From positions 8,417,716 through 8,481,715 of the forward strand of contig NC_087067.1 of assembly GCF_963678635.1 (NCBI RefSeq): a stretch of 64,000 bases of DNA. The letters run 5' to 3'. Each line of letters opens with the position of its first letter. Position 1 is the first letter of the stretch. Below, piece by piece: positions 55,000 to 64,000 of this stretch. This DNA is from Symsagittifera roscoffensis (lineage: Eukaryota > Xenacoelomorpha > Acoela > Convolutidae). The notes beneath the pieces were generated by a model that saw only the letters and a program-made list of their open reading frames with translations, did no database searches and was not told the DNA's origin. The position numbers and the translations under genes are program-made.

Positions 55000-55897
55000 A
55001 CAGTAGATTATAATGGATATTTGTGGATAAAATTGTTTTCTTTTTAATCAACTTTTAAATCATTTTAATCGATTAATTTCAAAAAGTAAAATGCCATTAA
55101 AATGGATTTTTATTTTCGATTGTAATTCATTTTTTGTTTTCAATAAAAAAGATTACTTTTCTTTCATAAATTCCGTGAAAATGGATTGAAATTTGTAGCT
55201 AATTAATCTTTTTTGCAGTTTTTAGCTAAACTCGAACGAACACCCTCCCCCCACATACCCCCCCCCCCCCATCATTCCACCCCCCACGTGCAACCCCCTC
55301 CCCCACGTTAACCACATCACCCTCCTTCTGCGCATTTAATGTTTACCAGACCCCCACTAAACACCCCTACCGGGACAGGTAACTGTAGTATGTGGTGTGG
55401 GATCTATAGGTAGCTTTTTGTAAATTTTCATCAACGCAATTGAAAATAGGAAAAAATGAAATTTAGCGAAAGAATAACTAAATTAAGCTTAACAATATTA
55501 TGAATAATGAAAACAACACACAAAAAGATTCAAACAAATGGGTTATAATCCACTATAATCAATTAAATTTGATTATTTTTCTTTTGATGAAATGTTTTGA
55601 AAAATAGTTAAAATGTTCGATTATAATTGATTTTAATCGGTTTTATTGGAATTTTTTACTTATAATTATTATCGATTTATTATGTTATTTTATAGAGACT
55701 GACAATGAAAATCCACTAAAATTGAGTATTATTCGTGAAAATTCAGTGCGGAACCCATTTTAATTAATCATTATGGATTACAGTTTATAATAATTGATTT
55801 TTAATTTTCAAAAACAATCGAATATAATGACTACACAATCTGTTTCGCGGTCTGAATTTTACAAGCATAATCGATTTTAATGGATAGTTTTTTTGAC
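55000..55897. repeat. AT-rich region with ATAATCGAT-like words and a C-rich block
   Basis: Words such as AATGGATT, ATAATCGATT and TTTTAATCG recur loosely over 0.9 kb. A C-rich block (55243-55320) interrupts them. Probably a decayed satellite. Confidence 0.5.
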
Positions 55898-56328
55898 CAG
55901 TAGCGGATTTAGGGGGGGGGGGGGCGGACGCTTCTCCCACCCTTCAGGGATTCGACCCCCTGTCGACCCAAAGGGTCCCCCTCTGTACAACTTTGAGATA
56001 TCCATTTTTGGCTGACTGACCTTAAAATTTTTCTAAAGGCACCTTTGGTGCCAATCTATACTAATTTTGAGGGGGGAGAGCAATCTATACTAGTTTTTGA
56101 TCGAAAAGTTTCAAAAAGTGACTGAAAACGCCTTTTTGGCTTTTTTTTGAAAATTTGCCTGCGACGCAGAAAATTTTGTCAAATTAGGGTCTTTAGAGTG
56201 TTTTGGGAGAGCTCAGAAAACCAATTTGGTCGACCTAAGAAAAAAAAACAAAAAACGTTCGACAAAATTTTCCTAACTTTTTTGAAAATCCGCCCCCTGC
56301 CCTCGAGAAATTCCTAGATCCGCGCCTG
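55898..56328. repeat. Family B repeat
   Basis: CAGTAGCGGATTTAGG start and TTCCTAGATCCGCGCCTG end. Contains the CAGGGATTCGACCCCCTGTCGACCC block and a partial internal duplication (GAG.GCAATCTATACTA). Confidence 0.85.
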
Positions 56329-57855
56329 ATTTTGATCATGAAAATCCGTTATTATCAACTATAATCCATTATACTTAGGTGCGCAAAGCCAAAAAAAAAA
56401 GACTTTTTTCCATTTCGATTTTCATCAATCGGGGAAGGAAGAAGCCAGTTAAAAACTTTGGCAAGAGATAACATCTCCTGTTTATGGCAACAGACATGAC
56501 ATCTTATGACAAGCCTTCTCACAGACAGACCTAATCTCTCGTCTGACCCAAAGAATTTTAAGTGTTGTAAGAAACCTCCCATATGATATCTACTTGTGAA
56601 AACTGACCAACCTACCTAATTAAAATTCACCAAGGGTAAGCATATAAGGATAAACAAACTCAATAAAAAGATTTTGTTTGATACATTTTTTAATAAGATC
56701 GAAATATTCTTTACCCACGCGAAGCAGAAACAAATCAATAGCTTACAATGATGTAAGCAGAAAAAGAGCCAGCGGTAAGTTCGACTAGAAATCGAGTTTA
56801 AACGTTTTTTTTTGGATGGCTGTCTTTTGGATGGCAGTTTTATTTATGAGTTGTATGTGCGTGTGTGTGTGTGTATGTGTGTGTGTGTGTGGGAGGAGGG
56901 GGGGGGGGTGATGGTGTTTAAAATAGAAGAACATCGATAAAACAGCTGAACTTATCAGCCAGTTAAATAAAGAACAGACAGGTTTTCACATAAAGTTCTC
57001 CCAATTTTTTGGAGAATTTTTCTCCCATTTTTTGCAGACGACACTTAATCTCATGAAATTTTAAAGTAGCCTTTTATACAATGCTTGGTATGGTGCTATC
57101 AAATAAAAGTCAATAAAAGGAAGGGTTTTCAATTTATTTTCTTTCTGCAGATTCCGTGACTTAAATTTCCGGGCAATTTACTTTGCTCAATTTAAAACTA
57201 TTTAAAGTTGATTGATCTGAGCCCTAAACTGATTAGACAGCCAGAATAGTCTTTCAGGCAGTTTAATCCGGCCGGCATATCAGAAATGTGAAAAAACTGC
57301 GTTCAACTTAGCAGTCGATATGACACCGTCTAAATTGAGATATTTTATACCCGATACTTCAATTACCACACGCTGGAAACGCCCCTGGCTGTATATTTTG
57401 CATAGATAAAAGAAAAACATCAATCAAACCTTCTTTCAGAGGCATGAATGGGTGAAGAGGTCTGCGCCATTTCACCACTTAAGACTCCTGGTGAATTATT
57501 CAGGAAAAGTTGGAAGAAGTTCACTCAAGCAAACACAATAAATCCGCCTTTTGTCGCTGTTATTTATTGAATTTTTGGTAAGAATTCACTTTTTTCTTTC
57601 TTTGTGAAGTGACAACTTGTTACAAATGTTTATTCGTGTCACGTCTAACAGTATATACAGCGCTCTGGACAAAACGTACAAAGGTTGGAACTCAGAATGC
57701 GTTCTTTTGAAAATTTATAAATTTTAGAGAAAAACTGAGCTGCTTAGAATTATAACAGAAATAAGGTTGTGCTATTTTTTTTGCAAAAATTGGGCCAAAA
57801 AATTTGTTCACAAACGGAAAGTTTTTTTAGACAATAAAAATGGCAGCTCAACAAA
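56329..57855. other. No gene seen; (GT)n tract inside
   Basis: AT-rich. A (GT)n microsatellite followed by a G-run lies at about 56850-56909. Confidence 0.45.
56850..56909. repeat. (GT)n microsatellite and G-run
   Basis: GTGCGTGTGTGTGTGTGTATG and more GT units followed by GGGAGGAGGGGGGGGGG. Confidence 0.95.
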
Positions 57856-58095
57856 TTTTAAGAGGGCTATAATATCCAAAGTTGTTCAAAATTTAAGAGG
57901 GCTATGATATCCAAAAAAGTTGTTGTTTAAAATTTAAAGGGGCTATAATATTCAAAGTTGTTCAAAATTTAAGAGTGCTATAATATCCAAAAAGTTGTTC
58001 AAAATTTAAGAGGGCTATAATATCCAAAAAATTGTTCAAAATTTAAGAGGGCTATAATATCCAAAAAAGTTGTTCAAAATTTAAGAGGGCTATAA
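57856..58095. repeat. Minisatellite of about 36 bp, seven units
   Basis: Unit TTTAAGAGGGCTATAATATCC followed by AAA(AAA)GTTGTTCAAAA. Seven copies with length variation in the A-run. Confidence 0.9.
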
Positions 58096-59020
58096 TCTGT
58101 TAAAAATTGATTCGAAATAGAAAACTGATATTTTGTGGCTTCCAAAATAAAACACTAAAAAATTTTCACAAAGTTCAGGTTACAACCCATTAAACTCAGT
58201 TGGCCTCAGAAGAAACTTTTTTTCGAAATAGCTATGTCTGCAATTGACACGGTAGTTTTGGCGTAAAACTTGGCTGACTGAAAAAAAATTGATCTAATTT
58301 TCCAAAAAATGCAGGTCCGAACATTGCCAAAGAAATTGCATCGTAATAATTTGGCAAGTTTTTCGTTTATCTTTTTTTGTCTAAAGTCAACACAATTTGA
58401 GAAAAACGCGTTTTGAGGTTCTTTTTTTCTCATTTTGTCGGGTAATGTAAATCAGCACTGCAAGGTCTGCAGTTTTGCTAGTCTGCATTTTCTGTTTCTG
58501 TTCCTCTGAACTTTTTTTGATAACAAAACAAGTCTGTTTGTATCCGAGCTATGCTTTGAAACTTTCAATCGCCTTTAAGGAGGAATCTTTTCTGGATAAA
58601 TCATCTCGAATAATAAGACTTGATGAAATTCTTTCAAAGATTTTTTTTCAGAATTTCTATCAATATCTTTTCTCTATACGCTCGAAAGTGAAATTGGTGA
58701 TTAGTTTTTAGTAACGCTTGAATAAGTCAATTCAGTGAAGTCAATTTTGAGCCGCATAAGCATCAGTCCCGCAAATTTAGTATTACTGAAGCAATTTGGT
58801 GAAGTCAATTTTGAGCCGCTTAAGCATCAGTAACGCAAATTTTATAACGCAAAATTTTTTATGGTCCAAATTAAAGTGAGTTGACGATTTTCAGACCTCC
58901 GGAAGCTAACAAAATTTAACCTTAGGTAACAAACCTTTTCAAATTTTAGCTCGGGACAGCAATACTTTTCAGATGATATGAAGACTCCGTTCAAAAATTA
59001 TAGGTAGAAAAGTCAAATTT
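58096..59020. other. No gene seen; one tandem duplication
   Basis: GTGAAGTCAATTTTGAGCCGC.TAAGCATCAGT..CGCAAATTT occurs twice, near 58734-58785 and 58798-58850. Otherwise AT-rich. Confidence 0.5.
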
Positions 59021-59129
59021 TTTCAAAAAAACTGCAGTAAAACTATGACAAAAACAGAACAAAACCATAAAAATTGAAATTTTAGAACAATGCAATTTTT
59101 AGCGCAACTAGAGATTGCTGGGTGAAAAA

Positions 59130-60614
59130 ATTTTGGATTAGTTGTCGTCAAAGTTTTTTTTGAATTGGAATAAATTACTTGAAAATGACAATCTTTGTAG
59201 AAGTATTTTGTTTGACGCAGTGCCTGGCAAACTTCAGAAGAAAAAGTTTTTTTACAACCTTTCATATTGTGGTACTTGGGTGAATATGAAAGAAAAAAAT
59301 GAACGCTTAAATTTTTTGTTTGAAAATTTTTTCCAAGAGTATATTTCTGATACGTGCGCTCTGATACATTCCTTTAATTGTCAATTATAAAATCGGCTAA
59401 GACAAAACGGTCAGTCCGGCTTTCCGTAATGGTGAAAAAAATTTTGATTTCTGAGAAAACGTATCAAAAGACAAAGGTAATGATTTTGTAAGATTATGTC
59501 ACCAAATGCCATCTGTTTTTGTCTGTGGTATTTGAATAAGATTGAAATTACGAAAAAAAAACAACTTTGATGCACACCAGAAAACAGAACCCTTTTTTTC
59601 AATGGCAAAAAAAGAAATATTAAAAAAGTCTGCTTGAGCTCAATGATCTGCTGATTCAGAAAAATAGGATTTGTAAAAAAACTAAAGAAGGGCATAAACT
59701 AGCCATTTATAGTCGAGCTCAATTAAATTCTAATTGATACTTCGAGAAGAAGTCTAATTTCGCTATAGTTGGTTTTTTAAAATTTTTTGCTGAACTTTTT
59801 TTCTTGAAAAAATTGGTGAGAAAATTGAACACCTAAATTTCAACATTTTTTGTCCCAATAAAATGTGGCTGTGGATTGAAAAAATCAATTACAACTGTTT
59901 TGAGCTAAACTGTTTGAGATTAAGATAGTTTATTGAATATTGCAAGCACTCCACTGAATTTATTTGGGACATAAAAATTAGACATCAAACGGGCTGAAAT
60001 AGATAAAGTTTTACCGAAGCTTGAAAAAACAATGATGATTACATGTTTTCTTGAATAAAAATTAGTTTTGAGGTATTTTTCAACTATTCTATTTTTAAAA
60101 TATTCCAAGCAAAATCACGTAACAGGTTCCTGCCTTTAGTTTTGTGACGGAGTCAAAAAGGGAAATTGGGTTAAACCTAATTGAGGAAACATGCAGTGTA
60201 GCAACCAAACTGAGAATTTCAAAAAACGATCACCAAAAATTAGACGACCTCACAGCTTATTTCCAAAAAACGTACCAAAGGCGATTTAATTGGCCGAAAA
60301 ACACTTTTTCCTATTTTTTTTTGAAATCATTATCAAAAGGTTGATCTGTTCTAGCCCGAACCGCATAGGCAGTTGAAGGGTGGCATCTGGGTGTAACAGC
60401 TTTGTTCTAAGGCAGCCATTCTTCACTATATATGTTTCTCGAAAAAATTCAAAAAGATTCCTACAGTCCAAAGTTCAATATTTTGAAGGCATCCAGCGGT
60501 ACTATCAACTTATCCCGGAAAATGTACCGTGATCTTAATTTAAAAATTCAGCAGATAACTAGCTCATATACAGACTTCAACATATTTTCCTATATCCTTT
60601 CTCTTGCCCTTTGA
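59130..60614 (+). other. Coding-like patches, possible exons or a decayed gene
   Basis: Three plus-strand patches have protein-like composition. 59142-59390 holds N-W-N-K-L-L-E-N-D-N-L-C-R-S. 60140-60300 opens after a plausible acceptor (CCTGCCTTTAG) with V-T-E-S-K-R-E-I-G-L-N-L-I-E-E-T-C-S. 60432-60614 holds F-L-E-K-I-Q-K-D-S-Y. None is a recognised family, and the donor for the second patch is weak. They could be exons of a divergent gene on the plus strand or an old transposon. Confidence 0.25.
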
Positions 60615-61779
60615 ACCCATTAAATTTTGTTTTAGTTTTTGACTAATTTCTCCTAAATTTAAATTTGTTTGATCAACTTTTTTGTAGACGTCTCCTTGCA
60701 CCCTCATGGAGAACTCTGAAACGCAATACTACGACTGGGGTTCAAAAATTCTGTCTCTAGCAATTTGATCCCAGAGTAATTGCCGTTTTTTACGGAAAGC
60801 TAGGTTGGGGGTATGGGCCTGACGGTCCTTTGAGTATTGCGTCTAGCAAAAAAAAAGTGATCGAATTTGAGAATTCATTTTTTTTTGTCAAAAAGAATGA
60901 CAAGTGTTTCGTAAGCAAAATGATTTCAAAGCTTTAAGTTTTTGAAAAAATTAATTTCAATTTTGTACCGACTTGAGTTGTCTGAAAAATCGGGCCATTT
61001 TTGGCAAAGTTGATTTTAAATAATTGGAAACCCTTTTCAAGTTCAACTGTAGTCTAAACTGTTTTGAAGTTTGAGTTTCACTTTTAAGGCCATGTGATTG
61101 GCAAGGTCATTTATGTTCGAATTTTTTGCAGCATTATTTTTGCTGTTTCTTTGATTTTAACTGACGCTTTGTTGTTGCTTTGATCGATTAGCCACTTTAT
61201 TTTCAATTCTCAGGTTCTTTGTTATTTTATTATGGTATCTTATGTCATGGGCAATTTTAGAACGAGGTTTTTTTTTGGAATGGTATCTTATTGACTGGGC
61301 TCTTCTCGTTTGGGATCTTATGGTAAGGGATCTCTTTTCATGTAACCATCTGAAACTGCTGTAATTGAAAGCTGTTTCATGAGTACTTTATATTATCTTG
61401 TAAAGTATTTCAAAGGATATCATTTTAGAAGTCAAAAACTCAAATGTTATCATTTTCTATGGAATAAAGTAGTTTCAGTTTTTTAGCTAGATTTATTCAA
61501 TCATTTTAAAAGATAGTGAAAACTGGTATTTCAGCTCGGATTTAAAAAAGCTTTCCGTTCATTTGTAACTTATGAAAATTCTGAAAAACCAGTTTTCAGA
61601 AAAACTTAAACTGACCGAAGACAAAGCAAATTGCTGGTATCAAAACACAGTGCTTAATGTTTGGATTGAATTTCCTTGTCAATAGAAAAATTGATTTAAA
61701 ATGACGAAAATTTCCAAAAATTAAAGCGAAACCAAAAATTGACCGAATTGCATGCCTCAGTTTTGTGTTATTATTAGCT

Positions 61780-61975
61780 TACGCTTTGATAGCACGAAAT
61801 GTTAAAATGCGTAATTATCCCAAATTGACCAAATTAGCGATTATTGAACCTCCCTAATTCTACAAAAATTGAACACCTTAAAATGTTTTTGAAACTTAAG
61901 ATCAGGGCAGCAATACATTTCGGCTGATTCAAATTGCTGAAAATCAACATGTTAATTTTAAATTTTTGGTTTTCC
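61780..61975 (+). repeat. Strongly diverged family A fragment
   Basis: Keeps AGCTTACGC, CCCAAATTGACCAAATTAGCGATT and CTTAAGATCAGGGCAGCAATAC in family order, without ends. Confidence 0.5.
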
Positions 61976-61989
61976 ATTGGTATTTGTAG

Positions 61990-62099
61990 GATCGCTTAAC
62001 CAAGTAATCGAACTTGTTAGCCAAAAGCATGACCCATTACCTAGTTTTGTACGTGTAGTCTATTTTGATACGCCGACATCTAATAAATTACACTCAACT
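61990..62099 (+). CDS. Possible exon of an unidentified gene
   Basis: 110 bp open between TATTTGTAG| and CAACT|GTAAGT, the donor being a full consensus. Two bases complete a codon, then 36 codons beginning S-L-N-Q-V-I-E-L-V-S-Q-K-H-D-P and ending at phase 0. The pattern S-L-x-x-V-I-E-L-V-S followed by D-P-x-x-S-F-V-R is faintly like the N-terminal domain of Ras guanine-nucleotide exchange factors, but the conserved T-Y-R part is absent. It may belong with the coding-like patches at 59.1-60.6 kb. Chance splice signals are possible. Confidence 0.25.
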
Positions 62100-62165
62100 G
62101 TAAGTAAAAGCCAACGAAAGAGTCAAAAGGTTTTGAGGAGTATGAATCTAATAATCATCAAATCA

Positions 62166-62699
62166 AACAAGACTGCTCGTATCAGGGCAAAGCCTTGAAT
62201 GTTCCGACTGCCTATTAAGGTTTATGGAGCAATAAAAACATTAAAAAATTAAATGAAATAAAACAAAATGAAGAAAAAAGTTTCTAAAATTTGAAATTTT
62301 TTATGAAAATCATCACCCCACACGCCATATTAAGTACAAAAGGATAATATTCGCTCCTTGAAACAAATCAATTATGGCAAATAAGCTTCTTTCAACCAAT
62401 TTGGAACGATTTCTAAGAGGGATTAACTCTCCGCTTACGCGTTAATAGCGCGAAATATATCGCGCGTTAATTGTCCCAAATTGGCCAAAATGGCAATCTG
62501 TAAACCCCCGTAATTTTACGAAAAATAGTCACAGGTAAAACATCTTTTCAAATTGGAGCTCAAGACAACAATACCTTTCAAATGATATAAAAAAAATTCC
62601 GTCAAAAATGGCTAGTTGAAAATTCGAAATTTGTCTGAAGAAAAAAAAACCCACTCGAGCACAAATATTCCGTTACTTTCGTGTCGAAAGTCGGAACAA
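62166..62699 (+). repeat. Family A repeat, copy 8
   Basis: Complete: AACAAGACTGCTCGTATC start, GTCGAAAGTCGGAACA end, with all internal landmarks. Confidence 0.9.
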
Positions 62700-63161
62700 T
62701 AAACAATCTTTCCTAGAAGATACGGGATATTGATTAAGAGTAAGAAAAGGATTAGCAGTCGAAAAAAGCTTTTGAGAAAAGGTAAGCAGTATTGGAAAGG
62801 AATGGTAGATTTGGTTCTCCTCTAGAATCAGATCCGTAACTGATAATGAGAAAAAACAGATATTTTTGAGAAGGAAACACGTGAATTAGATCGCCGAGCC
62901 TCAAATTCAGCTGATACTATCCCATATGCCTGGACACTCTTCTGCTAACTCTAATGATTCAATTGAAAACCTCCAGTTAATTTTGTAGAAATGGCGGAAC
63001 ATCAGCCGACAAAACACCACTGAAATAGGGGCAGAAAAATACAAAAAAGTATCGGGCGACACAAAATTAGTCCTTTTTGGTATTGTGATTGAAACTGAGT
63101 TGTAGTTGTCCCGCTATTGCACGGTGCCAAAGAGAGACATTCTCCCGGGATGACCAAAAAT
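62700..63161. other. No gene seen
   Basis: AT-rich DNA, weak open frames only. Confidence 0.45.
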
Positions 63162-63291
63162 ACTAGTCATACAATTTCCATATATGGAAAAATGCTAGTC
63201 ATACACTTTTCATACAATTCCATACGTACATAAAATTGCATGAAAGGTCTATGATTAGTATTTTTTCATATATGGAAATTGTATGACTAGC
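63162..63291. repeat. Family E miniature inverted-repeat element
   Basis: 130 bp with inverted arms of about 30 bases: ACTAGTCATACAATTTCC.. at the left and ..GGAAATTGTATGACTAGC at the right. Each arm includes CATATATG. Related pieces are at 63836-63880, about 25585-25640 and 40745-40762. Confidence 0.8.
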
Positions 63292-64000
63292 ATTTTTCCA
63301 TAAACCAAAAATATTGATTTTTTACATTTTAATTTCTCAAAATTTTTTGGTTGTGTTCGTAACCGGACACAATTGACATAAACCTTGATTACTCAAACGT
63401 AGTAATCAACGATTTGGCCGTCTCGCATTAAAAATGCATTGGAAACAATCTGATATGTGTTACTTCTGTCTCAGACAAATAATATAACGAAAGTAATGAA
63501 CTTTTAAATTTTGGCAATAATTTTCAAAGATGATTACTTCTAAAATTTGAATTTTTAAATTACCAGACATTGATCAAGGCATACAAAAACATGTCATACA
63601 AAAAAAGAGGAGTTTTAAGCGTTTTCGAAAAAAATTATGAAGAGAAGGGAAAAAAATCCAACATTAGTATATCCAGGACTACGTTATACACACAAAAAAT
63701 TAAATTTTGCATGCAAAATTTTTTTTTCAAAAAATGTTTGTTTGAATACGTAAATCAATTTGCGGTTGAAAAAAAAACACAAAAAATTTTTGGGGGCAAT
63801 TTTAAAAAAAATTTTGTCGTCGCCATCAAAAAAATGCTAGTCATACAATTTCCATATATGGAAATTGTATGGTTAGTGTTTTTTTTTCAGAAAACGAAAA
63901 ATTTTTTAAAATTCAACGTTTTCAGTCGTAGCAGCCCGAAAAACGCTTAAATGTTTTGCCAGCAGTTGCATTGATTGTTCAAATCGTTTTTTTCACAAAA
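63292..64000. other. No gene seen
   Basis: AT-rich with long A and T runs. The 126-codon frame at 63570-63950 is low-complexity and crosses the palindrome. Confidence 0.45.
63843..63870. repeat. 28-bp perfect palindrome with CArG-box centre
   Basis: ATACAATTTCCATA and its exact inverse meet without a spacer. The centre CCATATATGG (63852-63861) fits the CArG box, CC(A/T)6GG, bound by serum response factor. It is probably a family E element reduced to its two arms. Confidence 0.8.

Noticed and set aside
63570-63950. Open frame of 126 codons near the right end
   Set aside because: Almost entirely lysine, phenylalanine and asparagine from A and T runs, and it crosses a palindromic repeat.

Overview
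The window looks like metazoan nuclear DNA, most likely from an invertebrate. It is roughly two-thirds A+T, exons are short and split by multi-kb introns with GT..AG borders, and there is a complete BEL/Pao retrotransposon, an order known only from animals. Most of the rest is old non-autonomous repeat sequence. I cannot name the species.

Layout. 0-3 kb holds decayed retroelement pieces on the minus strand: a gag-like fragment, a Ty3/gypsy-like reverse transcriptase remnant and the 3' end of a LINE that appears to have landed in it. About 4.06-6.65 kb and 7.88-9.9 kb are two direct copies of one long, decayed, coding-like repeat. 10.22-10.74 kb is a tandem duplication cut by a 200-base assembly gap (10742-10941). 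From 11.07 to 28.57 kb a plus-strand gene for a coiled-coil protein can be followed through five exons (11065-11253, 11826-11983, 20360-20505, 24064-24186, 28264-28569). Splice phases show at least one more exon is missing between the second and third. Its introns are packed with repeats.

From 28.6 to 45 kb I see no convincing gene, only miniature repeats, minisatellites and AT-rich DNA. From 45098 to 53875 lies a minus-strand BEL/Pao element with 504 and 508 bp TG..CA long terminal repeats and a perfect 5-bp target duplication (TCATC at 45093-45097 and 53876-53880). Gag, protease, reverse transcriptase/RNase H and integrase are all recognisable, but stops, frameshifts, an internal duplication and a probable deletion have inactivated it. 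Each LTR carries a tRNA-like stretch with perfect A and B boxes. 54-64 kb is again repeats and minisatellites, with weak coding-like patches at 59.1-60.6 kb and 61.99-62.10 kb that might be exons of a second gene.

Five short repeat families explain much of the non-coding DNA. Family A (about 530 bp, subterminal TGTTCCGACT, 8 clear copies, three of them head to tail) is one. Family B (about 270-500 bp, CAGGGGCGGATCTAGG ends, about 12 copies) is the most frequent. Family C (about 190-215 bp, GGCTCTTTTTCC ends, about 8 copies) clusters around exon 2. Family D (200-360 bp, CATTACGAG ends, 4 copies) and family E (TAGTCATACAATT ends) are rarer. Several are nested in one another, which gives relative ages: D and C inserted into B, and D was already present in the 4-kb repeat before that repeat duplicated.
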